Shown here: positions 1 through 5,941 of the stretch, piece by piece | How positions within the stretch are numbered: the stretch's first letter is position 1 | Layout: the number at the start of each line of letters is the position of its first letter | Source: Anaerolineales bacterium UBA5069 | GTDB taxonomy: Bacteria; Chloroflexota; Anaerolineae; Caldilineales; Caldilineaceae | Assembly: GCA_002415895.1 (NCBI GenBank) | Contig: DIAV01000043.1 | Location: forward strand, 1-6,645 | Length of the DNA: 6,645 bases | Direction of reading: 5' to 3' | Notes under the pieces: model-generated | What the model was told of the DNA's origin: nothing | Database searches by the model: none | Seen by the model: the letters and a program-made list of their open reading frames with translations, nothing else | Made by a program: the position numbers and the translations under genes

Positions 1-2
1 GC

Positions 3-89
3 GCCGTGGTGATTGAGGGCGATGTCTGCCTAAGCGCCCCAGCGGGCGCCGTTCTTGACGTGCCGGACGGTGCACACCTGGAGGGTTGA
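3..89 (+). CDS. C-terminal end of an unidentified protein (cut by left edge)
   Basis: Only the last 28 codons and a TGA stop (87-89) are present. The other two plus frames close within the first 20 bases, so this is the only frame that can continue leftwards. The peptide (AVVIEGDVCLSAPAGAVLDV... ending HLEG) alternates Val/Ile/Leu with Gly/Ala/Asp and carries a PAGAVLDVPDG stretch, which resembles the end of a beta-rich or left-handed beta-helix domain such as those at the C-terminus of nucleotidyltransferases. That is a guess from texture, not an identification. The stop is 3 bases before the next ATG, and the ribosome binding site of the next gene lies in its last codons, so the two genes are probably co-transcribed and translationally coupled. 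Confidence 0.5.
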   Translation, partial: AVVIEGDVCLSAPAGAVLDVPDGAHLEG

Positions 90-92
90 CAC

Positions 93-551
93 ATGATTCG
101 CTACGCACACACCAATCTCATCGCGCGCGACTGGCGCACGCTTGCGGACTTTTACATCGCTTTGTTCGACTGCGTGCCGGCGCCCCCGGAACGCGATCTG
201 AGCGGAGACGTAATGGCGCGCGGCACCGGACTACCCGGGGCGCACCTGCGCGGCATGCACCTGCGACTTCCGGGCTTTGGCGATGATGGCCCGACGCTGG
301 AAATCTACACCTATACGGCGTTGGCCGAAGGCGACCCGCCGGCAGTCAACCGCCCAGGTTATGGGCACCTCGCCTTCGGCGTGGACAATGTGGCGGCCAT
401 GCGCGCGCGCGTGCTCGCAGCCGGTGGTCGCGCCGTGGGCGAAATTGTGACGACGGGCGTCTCCACGGGTGCGCAAGTGACCTGGTGCTATGTTACCGAC
501 CCGGAGGGAAACATCGTGGAACTGCAGTCCTGGCGCGCTCCCGAAGCGTAA
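93..551 (+). CDS. VOC-superfamily (glyoxalase/bleomycin-resistance fold) metalloprotein
   Basis: A 152-residue protein of the vicinal oxygen chelate fold, made of two beta-alpha-beta-beta-beta modules. The four expected metal ligands are visible: H6 in the first strand (RYAHTNL), E70 (LEIYTY), H92 (YGHLAFGVDN) and E143 (DPEGNIVELQ). The DPEGN-VEL C-terminal motif is typical of glyoxalase I and related dioxygenases and lyases. The full ligand set argues for an active metalloenzyme rather than an antibiotic-sequestering relative, but the reaction (lactoylglutathione lyase-like, epimerase-like or dioxygenase-like) cannot be read from sequence alone. The ATG at 93 has GGAGGG at 80-85, seven bases upstream. 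Length is normal for a single-domain VOC protein. It is transcribed towards the minus-strand sugar cluster and is separated from it by the palindrome at 587-626, so it is probably not part of that pathway. Confidence 0.9.
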   Translation: MIRYAHTNLIARDWRTLADFYIALFDCVPAPPERDLSGDVMARGTGLPGAHLRGMHLRLPGFGDDGPTLEIYTYTALAEGDPPAVNRPGYGHLAFGVDNVAAMRARVLAAGGRAVGEIVTTGVSTGAQVTWCYVTDPEGNIVELQSWRAPEA

Positions 552-586
552 GGGCAAGCGCGCGTACGCGAAGATATCCAAACAAT

Positions 587-626
587 GCAGCAAGGCACGG
601 ACAAGCGCTTGTCCGTGCCTTGCTGC
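587..626. terminator. Perfect 40-base palindrome, probable bidirectional terminator
   Basis: Two 20-base arms (587-606 and 607-626) are exact reverse complements with no spacer. In RNA this gives about an 18-base-pair stem closed by a GCGC-type tetraloop. It lies between the stop of the plus-strand VOC gene (551) and the stop of the minus-strand potassium-channel gene (685), where a shared terminator is expected. The tails are only moderately U-rich: GCTGTTTGCC on the plus side and ATTGTTTGGATATC on the minus side. Function is inferred from position and stem strength. A small extra inverted repeat, GCCTgtcAGGC, follows at 634-644. Confidence 0.7.
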
Positions 627-684
627 GCTGTTTGCCTGTCAGGCCTGCGTACGAACTGGCCCCAATCTGACGAGTGGTGCAGGC

Positions 685-1077
685 CTACGCTTTTTCTTGA
701 TTGCCTCGCCGGAGCTTTGCTTCACTGTAACGCGTGGCGCGCACTACCCGTATGCGGTCAAAAAGTGCAAACAGGATTGCGATGCCGTTCACAGCAAAGA
801 ACATTGTGAATATCCTGGAGGCTGGTGTCGTCGGCACAAGGTCGCCATACCCGATCGTCGCCATCGTGATTAAGGAAAAATAGAGGGAATCCAGGTAGGT
901 CCACCCCTCCAGCCATTGATACATGAACATGCCGAAAAGCAATGTGGCCGCAAACCAGAAGAAGACCGGCCGGGAATCCCGATCCCTGACGATATCTGCA
1001 AGGAAAAGGCTTCGGATCGGATGATAGTCGTCTTTTTTGGACGAGCCCGTTTCATTGCCTGGATTAATCTCGCGCAC
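685..1077 (-). CDS. Two-transmembrane potassium channel (Ion_trans_2 type)
   Basis: A 130-residue membrane protein with the minimal KcsA-like layout: TM1 at about residues 38-55, pore helix at about 62-73, the potassium selectivity filter TIGYGD at 74-79, and TM2 at about 88-108. A charged N-terminal tail (1-36) and a basic C-terminal tail (109-130) are presumably cytoplasmic. No RCK/TrkA-N or cyclic-nucleotide domain is attached, so regulation by ligand is not evident. It would assemble as a homotetramer in the cytoplasmic membrane and conduct K+. The start is a GTG at 1077, supported by GAGGGAG seven bases upstream (minus strand); an internal ATG-start reading is out of frame. It lies 78 bases after the dehydratase stop on the same strand and could be the last gene of that transcript or have its own promoter. 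Family assignment is firm; physiological role is unknown. Confidence 0.93.
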   Translation of the reverse strand: MREINPGNETGSSKKDDYHPIRSLFLADIVRDRDSRPVFFWFAATLLFGMFMYQWLEGWTYLDSLYFSLITMATIGYGDLVPTTPASRIFTMFFAVNGIAILFALFDRIRVVRATRYSEAKLRRGNQEKA

Positions 1078-1155
1078 GTGCGAACTCCCTCGTTGAATCC
1101 TGCATTGCGCCCACCGTGTTGTTTACAACCGGCAGGAGAGCGTGCGTTTGGTTTG

Positions 1156-2331
1156 CTATGAGGCCTTTGGCTCCATCAGCGCCTGGCGCTTGTGCCAGTC
1201 CTGCTTGTAGAGATTGAAGTGTATTTGCTGCACAGGGTGCGCGGCAATGACATCCTCGTCCACCGTTACACCCAGGCCAGGGCCTTCAGGCAGCGCGAAG
1301 TAGCCATCGACCACGGCGGGCAGGCCGGGCGCAGAACCGAGCACCCACGGCTCATCAAAGTCGTTGAAGTGCTCCTGAATCTTGAAGTTGGGCGTGCAGG
1401 CGGCAAAGTGCAGCGCGGCGGCCGTAGAGACCGGCCCACCCACGTTGTGGGGCGCAATCAGCATGTAGTAGGTGTCGGCCCAGGCCGCGAGCTTGCGCGT
1501 GTTCAGAATGCCGCCAAAGTGGCTGATGTCCGCCTGGATGATGTCGCACGCGTGCAGTTCCATCACCTCGCGGTACTCGTGCAGGGTGTGAATGCGCTCG
1601 CCCGTGGCCACGGGCACGCCCAGTGGAGCGACTGCGTCGGCCACCTTCTTCAGCGCGGGGATATTGGCGGGTGGCACAGGTTCCTCCACCCAGCCCGGTT
1701 CGTAGGGGGCGAGCAGGCGCGTCATCTCGACGGCCGTCACAGGGTTGAAGCGACCGTGCATCTCAATCAGGATTTCCACGTCGGGCCCCACGGCGTCGCG
1801 CACGGCTTCCACCAGCCCCACGCTTTTGAGCTTTTCAGCCCGCTCCATCTCGTAATAGCCCGCGCCGAAGGGATCAAATTTGAGCGCGCGATAGCCCTTG
1901 GCCAGCGCGCGCAGAGCGGCTGCATGGAATTCCTCAGGCGTGCGTTCCACGGTATACCAACCGTTGGCATAGGCCTTGATATTGTCGCGCACAGCGCCGC
2001 CCAGCAGCCTGTAGATGGGCTGCCCCAGCGCCTTGCCCATTATGTCCCAACAGGCCATCTCGAGCACGGCCAGCCCTGTCATGGCGACTTCGCCCGGCCT
2101 GCCGTAATCCTCAATGGTCAGGCGGCGCACGAGTTTCTCAATCTCAAAGGGGTCGCTGCCAATCACAAAGCGATCGGCCACGTCATGCAGATAGCCGACC
2201 AGCGTCTCTACCTTGTTAATCGGGCGGCTCTCGCCCCAGCCGGTGAGGCCTTCGTCCGTCTCCACTTTGACGTAGACAAGATTGCGCCACTGTGTGCCAA
2301 GCACAAGGGGCGTAATTGCAGTGATTCGCAT
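1156..2331 (-). CDS. Enolase-superfamily sugar-acid dehydratase (mandelate racemase/galactonate dehydratase-like)
   Basis: A 391-residue protein, full length for the mandelate racemase/muconate lactonizing group. The N-terminal capping domain (about 1-115) is followed by a TIM barrel. Visible active-site elements are K151-F-D153 on strand 2; metal-ligand positions E190 (EMHGRF, with H192), E216 (WVEEP) and E245 (TGER); the Asp-His pair D268 (QADISH) and H295 (APHN); and E320 (KIQEH). The spacings 190-216 (26), 245-268 (23) and 268-295 (27) match those I know for mandelate racemase. The His at 192 plus H295 and the GRF and GER motifs fit D-galactonate dehydratase-like acid-sugar dehydratases, which remove water from an aldonate to give a 2-keto-3-deoxy acid. 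The exact substrate is not readable. The ATG at 2331 has GGAG five bases upstream. It lies downstream of the sugar importer on the same strand, consistent with catabolism of the imported sugar. Confidence 0.92.
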   Translation of the reverse strand: MRITAITPLVLGTQWRNLVYVKVETDEGLTGWGESRPINKVETLVGYLHDVADRFVIGSDPFEIEKLVRRLTIEDYGRPGEVAMTGLAVLEMACWDIMGKALGQPIYRLLGGAVRDNIKAYANGWYTVERTPEEFHAAALRALAKGYRALKFDPFGAGYYEMERAEKLKSVGLVEAVRDAVGPDVEILIEMHGRFNPVTAVEMTRLLAPYEPGWVEEPVPPANIPALKKVADAVAPLGVPVATGERIHTLHEYREVMELHACDIIQADISHFGGILNTRKLAAWADTYYMLIAPHNVGGPVSTAAALHFAACTPNFKIQEHFNDFDEPWVLGSAPGLPAVVDGYFALPEGPGLGVTVDEDVIAAHPVQQIHFNLYKQDWHKRQALMEPKAS

Positions 2332-2368
2332 AGTGACTCCAATGTGGATGAGGTTGTTTATTGCTACG

Positions 2369-2403
2369 GGTAAATGGTAAGTGGTAAATGGTGAACCGGT
2401 AAT
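2369..2403 (+). repeat. Degenerate GGTAAAT heptad tandem repeat
   Basis: Five consecutive 7-base units can be read: GGTAAAT (2369), GGTAAGT (2376), GGTAAAT (2383), GGTGAAC (2390) and CGGTAAT (2397). The same units occur in reverse complement at about 2431-2459, forming the two arms of the adjoining hairpin. Short heptad repeats of this kind occur in intergenic regions of some bacteria with repeat-rich genomes. No coding function is suggested. Confidence 0.7.
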
Positions 2404-2459
2404 GCCTGTCGTGCACTCTTGTGTGCACGCATTACCGATTTACCATTTACCACTTACCA
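2375..2459. repeat. 85-base inverted repeat / long hairpin (MITE- or REP-like)
   Basis: Arms 2375-2405 and 2429-2459 are reverse complements over 31 bases with two mismatches (2393/2441 and 2396/2438); each mismatch becomes a G-U wobble on one of the two strands. The interior 2406-2428 contains GTGCAC twice (2411-2416 and 2423-2428), which can pair to extend the stem past a five-base bulge and close on a six-base loop. It sits in the 155-base gap between permease and dehydratase. On the minus-strand transcript it would form a very stable hairpin able to terminate or attenuate transcription or to block 3' exonucleases, lowering dehydratase relative to transporter or protecting transporter mRNA. 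No flanking target-site duplication was seen, so a mobile origin is only a suggestion. Confidence 0.8.
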
Positions 2460-2486
2460 ATGGCCCTGAGCAAGTCTGCCGGCCAG

Positions 2487-3494
2487 CTAACTGATTTTCT
2501 TGCTTACCACCGTTTGCACGATTACAGAGATGACGATGATCAGGCCGTAGATGAGTTGCGTCCAGAAGCCGGAGAGGCCAACGGCCACAATGCCGGCGTT
2601 GATTGCACCGATGATGAAGGAGGCCACGAAGGTTCCGTAAACGGTGCCCGCGCCGCCAAAGACAGAGGTGCCGCCCAGGAAGACCGAGGAGAGCGTATTG
2701 AGCAGGTAGCCCTCGCCCAGTGTGGGCCAGTAGTAGGAGAGTTCGAGGCTGGCGATCATGCCCGCGAGTGCCGCCGCCATGCCCGTAATTGCAAAGACCA
2801 TAATCTTTGTGCGCGAGACGCTCACGCCCATGAGACGTGCGCTTTCCTTGTTGTCGCCCACGAGATACACATGTGCGCCAAAGCGGTGGCGGTTGAGGAA
2901 GACCCACGTGAGCAGCGCCACGAGGATCATCCAGATCATTTGCATGGGGAACCAGCCGTTGATGCGCCCTACGAAGATGTTGTAGAAGAGTGTGTCGCGT
3001 GTCATTAACAGCGATTTGCCGGTGCCGTTCGTCAGCACCTGCACCACGCCGCGCCAGAAAAACTGCGTGCCGATGGTAATCACCAGCGACGGCACCAGAA
3101 ACTTTGTGATGAGCCAGCCGTTGAGGAATCCCGCTGCCAGCCCTGCGGCAAGGCAGGCGACCATGGCCAGCCAGGGATTGGCGGTGGCAAAGAGCACCGT
3201 GGAGAAGACCAGCATCCCAAATGACATAATCGAGGGGAACGAGAGGTCCATCTCACCTGTGATGACAACCATCGTCAGCGGCAGGGCAACAATGCCAAAG
3301 AAGGGGGTTGTGGACATGAAGGCCGCGTAGATGTTGCGGCTGAAGAATGTTTGCGGCGAGCCGATGACAAAGAAGATCCAGATGGCAAAGGCCACGAGCG
3401 TAATGCCGATTTGCAGCGCATAGCGGCGCAGCCAGCGCGTGGCGCCCGATGCTTGTTTTTGATTGGGCGCGCCCAGGGTTGCGTTAGCCGTCAT
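2487..3494 (-). CDS. CUT2-family sugar ABC transporter permease (RbsC/FrcC-like)
   Basis: A 335-residue, strongly hydrophobic inner-membrane protein of the BPD_transp_2 type, the usual length for ribose/xylose/fructose-class permeases. Diagnostic segments are ITGEMDLSFPSIM (78-90, equivalent to the GGIDLS region of RbsC), the cytoplasmic coupling loop RHRFGAHVYLVGDN followed by ESARLMGVSV (202-226), and GGTSVFGGAGTVYGTF (274-289) leading into the last helices, with GLIIVISVIVQ near the end. The GE-DLSFP version of the first motif is, as I recall, closer to FrcC-like than to RbsC-like permeases. Its ATG overlaps the TGA of the ATPase gene in an ATGA at 3491-3494, so translation is coupled. It would form a dimer with two ATPase chains. 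The substrate is a monosaccharide or related polyol, not further defined. Confidence 0.95.
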   Translation of the reverse strand: MTANATLGAPNQKQASGATRWLRRYALQIGITLVAFAIWIFFVIGSPQTFFSRNIYAAFMSTTPFFGIVALPLTMVVITGEMDLSFPSIMSFGMLVFSTVLFATANPWLAMVACLAAGLAAGFLNGWLITKFLVPSLVITIGTQFFWRGVVQVLTNGTGKSLLMTRDTLFYNIFVGRINGWFPMQMIWMILVALLTWVFLNRHRFGAHVYLVGDNKESARLMGVSVSRTKIMVFAITGMAAALAGMIASLELSYYWPTLGEGYLLNTLSSVFLGGTSVFGGAGTVYGTFVASFIIGAINAGIVAVGLSGFWTQLIYGLIIVISVIVQTVVSKKIS

Positions 3495-4294
3495 GCGGGC
3501 ACCTCCAGATTCTTGAGTACCGCGCCGTCGCTCTTGTCGTAGGTGCCCGTGCGCGCCACAGTGTACAGCCGTTCAATCAACTCCTCGAGCGTCACTTCAT
3601 TCTTCATGAACTCACCGGCAATCATGCCGCGGTCGAGCACAACAATGCGGTCAACAACGGGGTAAACGTGGAAGATGTTATGGTCAATGAAGATGGCCGA
3701 TTTGCCCGCCTTGGCAATGCCGCCAATAAAGTCGAGGACCTTCTTTGTCTCCGTGAGCGAGAGGGCCATGGTCGGCTCATCCAGGATAATGATGTTGGCC
3801 TGGAAGTAGAGCGCACGCGTAATTGCAATACCCTGGCGCTCACCGCCGGACATTGTCTTGACGGGTGTTTCGGCCGAAACGGCCTTGGAGGTGAAGCCCA
3901 TGTGCTCCTGCATGAGCCGCTCGGTTTCGGCCTGCATTTTCTTCACATCCATGAAGCCCATGCTGGTCGTCAGTTCGCGCCCCATAAAAATGTTGCGCCA
4001 GAGGCTTTGCAGGTCGGCAAGCGCCTTTTCCTGATAAACACATTCCACGCCCAGATCGCGTGCCTTTTGCATTGATAAATGGTCAACCTTTTGGCCGCCA
4101 AAATAGATTTCGCCACCGGGATCGGGGGCATGGTACCCCGTAATCACTTTGACAAGGGTGGATTTGCCGGCGCCATTGTCGCCGAGCAAGCCGACGACCT
4201 CGCCGGGTTCCACCTTGAAATTAATATTGTGCAGGGATTTGACTTCGCCAAAGCTTTTGGAGACATTGACAAGCTCCAACGCCGGTGTGGTCAT
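3491..4294 (-). CDS. Single-domain sugar ABC transporter ATPase (FrcA-like)
   Basis: A 267-residue ABC ATPase energising the adjacent permease. Seen in order are Walker A GDNGAGKST (38-46), Q-loop Q89 (VYQEK), signature MSGGERQ (148-154), Walker B IIILDEP (168-174) and switch histidine H205 (FIDHN). The chain ends soon after, so there is one nucleotide-binding domain, as in FrcA, not the fused pair of about 500 residues in RbsA, XylG or MglA. The frame is open to an ATG at 4363, but the start chosen here is the ATG at 4294: it has AGGAG seven bases upstream and begins directly with the first beta strand (ALELVNVSKSFG), whereas the extra 23 residues look non-coding and fall in a stem-loop. It overlaps the permease start by four bases. 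Confidence 0.95.
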   Translation of the reverse strand: MTTPALELVNVSKSFGEVKSLHNINFKVEPGEVVGLLGDNGAGKSTLVKVITGYHAPDPGGEIYFGGQKVDHLSMQKARDLGVECVYQEKALADLQSLWRNIFMGRELTTSMGFMDVKKMQAETERLMQEHMGFTSKAVSAETPVKTMSGGERQGIAITRALYFQANIIILDEPTMALSLTETKKVLDFIGGIAKAGKSAIFIDHNIFHVYPVVDRIVVLDRGMIAGEFMKNEVTLEELIERLYTVARTGTYDKSDGAVLKNLEVPA

Positions 4295-4322
4295 GAGGAG
4301 ACTCCTGGGAGCGAGCGAGGCC

Positions 4323-4357
4323 CTGTGGGCGGAGATCTGCGGCTCTCCGCCCAACAG
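4323..4357 (-). other. Intergenic stem-loop between binding-protein and ATPase genes
   Basis: CTGTGGGCGGAGA (4323-4335) pairs with TCTCCGCCCAACAG (4344-4357) with one bulged A, leaving an eight-base loop. The stem has about 13 GC-rich pairs and sits 36 bases after the binding-protein stop, before the ATPase ribosome binding site. It has no U-run after it. In binding-protein-dependent transporter operons such a stem commonly protects the upstream mRNA segment or partly attenuates read-through, so the binding protein is made in excess over the membrane subunits. That role is inferred here from position. Confidence 0.65.
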
Positions 4358-4392
4358 GTGCATGTGAATGCAGGGGATGATGCCCCGTGCGT

Positions 4393-5442
4393 CTAGCGGA
4401 TTTCCTTCTCGGCCAACGGCTTGATCATGGCGATGTTATCGGCCGTGACAAAGCCTGCGCCTGTGTCAATGTCCAGGCCCGAGAAGCCATAGACCTTGCT
4501 GAGGCAGATTTGCAGGATGGGCAGGTAGCCCTGGAGCCATGGCTGCTGGTCGATCACGAGGTCGGTCCAGCCGCCTTCGATGGCCGCTGCGGTCGCGGGC
4601 GACAGGTCAAACCCAGCGCCAAAGATATCTTCGGGACCCTTGCCTGCGGCCTTGAGATAGGTCTCCATAGTGGCCGTGAGGCCGCCGTGGTCGGTGACAA
4701 CCAGCTTGACGTCGGGGTTGGCCGAGACATAGCCGGTGAAGGTCGGAGTGCCCTGCTCAGGCGAGGCATTGGTGGCAGGATCGATTTCCTGGTAGTCAAC
4801 AATGACGCCGCCTTCTTCGAGTGCGTCGATGACGCCCTTGGTGCGCTCGCCGCGTGTGGGCTGCGAGAGGAGACCCCAAACGAATGCGCGGTCGCCGGCA
4901 ACAAGGCCAAAGCGCTGGATGGCCTCAACGCCCAGGGCGTGGCCGGCGCTGTAGTTCTTGGCGCCCACGTAGCCGAAGCCGTTGCCGCTGAACTTCGTCT
5001 GGCTCACTGTAAGTTCGGTGTTCTGGCTGGTCACAATGATGCCCTTGGCTTCGGCATCTTCGATCAGCGGGCTGAAGGCGTCATCACCCGGGTGGCCCAT
5101 GACGGCGATGCCGTCGGGGCTGGTGGCTACGGCTTCGGTGAACTGCTGAATCATCTTCTGGGGGTCCCAGTCACTGAAGACGTAGGTGACATTGGGGCCG
5201 AGGTCGGCTTCTGCCTGCTTGGCGCCGTTAAAGACATTGTTGGCGAAGACGCCGCCGGCAGGGCCACCTGGGAAGAAGGTAATATCAACGTCACCACACC
5301 ATGCGGCGCCTTCCGCCGGCGCCGCGGCGCTGCCATCCGTGGCCACAGGGGCAATCGGTACTGTACAGGCTGCGAGGATCATGCCGATTAGCGCCAACGC
5401 AAACAGAACGCCGAACCGTGATCCGAACTTGCGATCCTTCAT
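4393..5442 (-). CDS. Sugar-binding lipoprotein of the ABC importer (Peripla_BP_4 type)
   Basis: A 349-residue extracytoplasmic solute-binding protein. The N-terminus MKDRKFGSRF is basic, followed by a hydrophobic core and the lipobox LAAC, with the lipidated Cys at residue 26, then an Ala/Pro/Thr/Ser linker to about residue 47. The mature part is a type I two-lobe sugar-binding fold: first strand DVDITFFPGGPAGG (51-64), SPDGIAVMGHPGDD (108-121), sugar-contact region SQPTRGER (193-200), GFDLSP (277-282) and the CUT2-typical IDQQPWLQGYLPI (297-309). The open frame reaches an ATG at 5502, but the ATG at 5442 is preferred: it has GAGGAGG four bases upstream and starts a proper lipoprotein signal peptide. 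It is the first gene of the transporter set; the membrane-anchored form suits a monoderm envelope but does not prove one. The ligand cannot be named from sequence. Confidence 0.95.
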   Translation of the reverse strand: MKDRKFGSRFGVLFALALIGMILAACTVPIAPVATDGSAAAPAEGAAWCGDVDITFFPGGPAGGVFANNVFNGAKQAEADLGPNVTYVFSDWDPQKMIQQFTEAVATSPDGIAVMGHPGDDAFSPLIEDAEAKGIIVTSQNTELTVSQTKFSGNGFGYVGAKNYSAGHALGVEAIQRFGLVAGDRAFVWGLLSQPTRGERTKGVIDALEEGGVIVDYQEIDPATNASPEQGTPTFTGYVSANPDVKLVVTDHGGLTATMETYLKAAGKGPEDIFGAGFDLSPATAAAIEGGWTDLVIDQQPWLQGYLPILQICLSKVYGFSGLDIDTGAGFVTADNIAMIKPLAEKEIR

Positions 5443-5548
5443 TGCTTCCTCCTCTTTGAAGAGTGTTGAAGATGGTGGAACGAATGGATGGGGCGACTGC
5501 AATTGGGGAAACGCAGAAAGGACCAGATGCCCGTTCTGCTATGATCAA

Positions 5549-5571
5549 CCGTCGTGGGACTCTCACGACGG
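5549..5571. other. Inverted repeat CCGTCGTG-N7-CACGACGG
   Basis: Perfect 8-base arms (5549-5556 and 5564-5571) surround a seven-base centre. The repeat is 107 bases upstream of the binding-protein ATG and would lie in the leader of its transcript if transcription starts near 5677 or 5736. It could be an RNA hairpin in the leader or a dyad operator; the sequence does not distinguish these. No U-tract follows it on the minus strand, so a simple terminator is unlikely. Confidence 0.5.
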
Positions 5572-5657
5572 CGCAAAACCAAAAGTACGCGCGAGACCGC
5601 AGCGCGGTGACTTAAAGGGGCGTGGCTGCGTCGGGAGCCATGCCATGCATGATGGAG

Positions 5658-5669
5658 TTGACGCGTCAC
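5658..5669. promoter_or_regulatory. Operator-like site TTGACGCGTCAC (copy 1)
   Basis: Contains the perfect 10-base palindrome TGACGCGTCA. It differs in one base from a second copy at 5942-5953 in the same divergent control region. It lies just downstream of a candidate minus-strand promoter, where a repressor would block the transporter operon. The regulator is unknown and none is encoded in the window. Confidence 0.4.
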
Positions 5670-5683
5670 TGTGGGCCAGTGTG

Positions 5684-5712
5684 ATGAAAGCCCCGAGCGC
5701 CGTTGCTGTCAA
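5684..5712 (-). promoter_or_regulatory. Candidate promoter for the transporter operon (proximal)
   Basis: On the minus strand a perfect TTGACA (5712-5707) is followed after 17 bases by TTTCAT (5689-5684), which matches TATAAT at four of six positions. This would give a leader of about 235 bases containing the 5549-5571 inverted repeat. The operator-like site at 5658 would lie just after the start point. The GC-rich spacer and weak -10 keep confidence low. Confidence 0.3.
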
Positions 5713-5742
5713 GAACAATGGAATCCACATTACACGAAGGCG

Positions 5743-5772
5743 ATTATTCACTCGTGGTACGCAGAACCTCAA
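5743..5772 (-). promoter_or_regulatory. Candidate promoter for the transporter operon (distal)
   Basis: On the minus strand TTGAGG (5772-5767) and AATAAT (5748-5743) are 18 bases apart; they match the sigma-70 consensus at four and five of six positions. It competes with the proximal candidate at 5684-5712, and the sequence alone does not decide between them. Confidence 0.25.
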
Positions 5773-5904
5773 CAGCGTACGCACAAAAAGCGGAAAATAT
5801 GGAAACCACATGAAGAACGTGTCTTCTGCTCATCACTTCAACGCGTGACGGGCGCGGCAAACTCGTGGGGCGCGTGGCAAAATGCACCGAAGACCTTCCT
5901 GCTT

Positions 5905-5928
5905 TTTCCGTTGTTTCCGCCCTTTCCG
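5905..5928. repeat. Three TTTCCG units with 9-base period
   Basis: TTTCCG occurs at 5905, 5914 and 5923, exactly nine bases apart, in a pyrimidine-rich stretch. In the opposite orientation GGAAA occurs at 5792 and 5801, again nine bases apart. This may be a degenerate short tandem repeat or an array of half-sites in the divergent control region. No function is assigned. Confidence 0.5.
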
Positions 5929-5941
5929 CGTACAGGTGGTC

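Noticed and set aside
1118..1129. Dyad GTTGTTTACAAC upstream of the channel gene as an operator
   Set aside because: Only five-base arms around a TT centre and a single copy; it could easily be chance.
1192..2373. Plus-strand open frame of 393 codons opposite the dehydratase
   Set aside because: It is antisense to a gene with complete catalytic motifs. Its translation is rich in His, Arg and Gln with no recognisable domain, as expected from the codon bias of the real gene.
2375..2459. CRISPR array
   Set aside because: The repeat units are contiguous heptads and an inverted pair, without regular unique spacers, and no cas genes are present.
4295..4363. N-terminal extension of the ATPase from the ATG at 4363
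   Set aside because: The extension runs through the intergenic stem-loop, has no good ribosome binding site and adds residues before the normal first strand; the ATG at 4294 has AGGAG at ideal distance.
4387..5391. Plus-strand open frame of 334 codons opposite the binding protein
   Set aside because: Shadow of the minus-strand gene. It lacks motifs and a ribosome binding site, while the minus frame encodes a full sugar-binding lipoprotein.
5563..5811. Possible 82-residue minus-strand membrane peptide in the divergent region
   Set aside because: It has one hydrophobic stretch, but no good ribosome binding site precedes the ATG, the C-terminal half looks random and it overlaps the likely promoters and inverted repeat.
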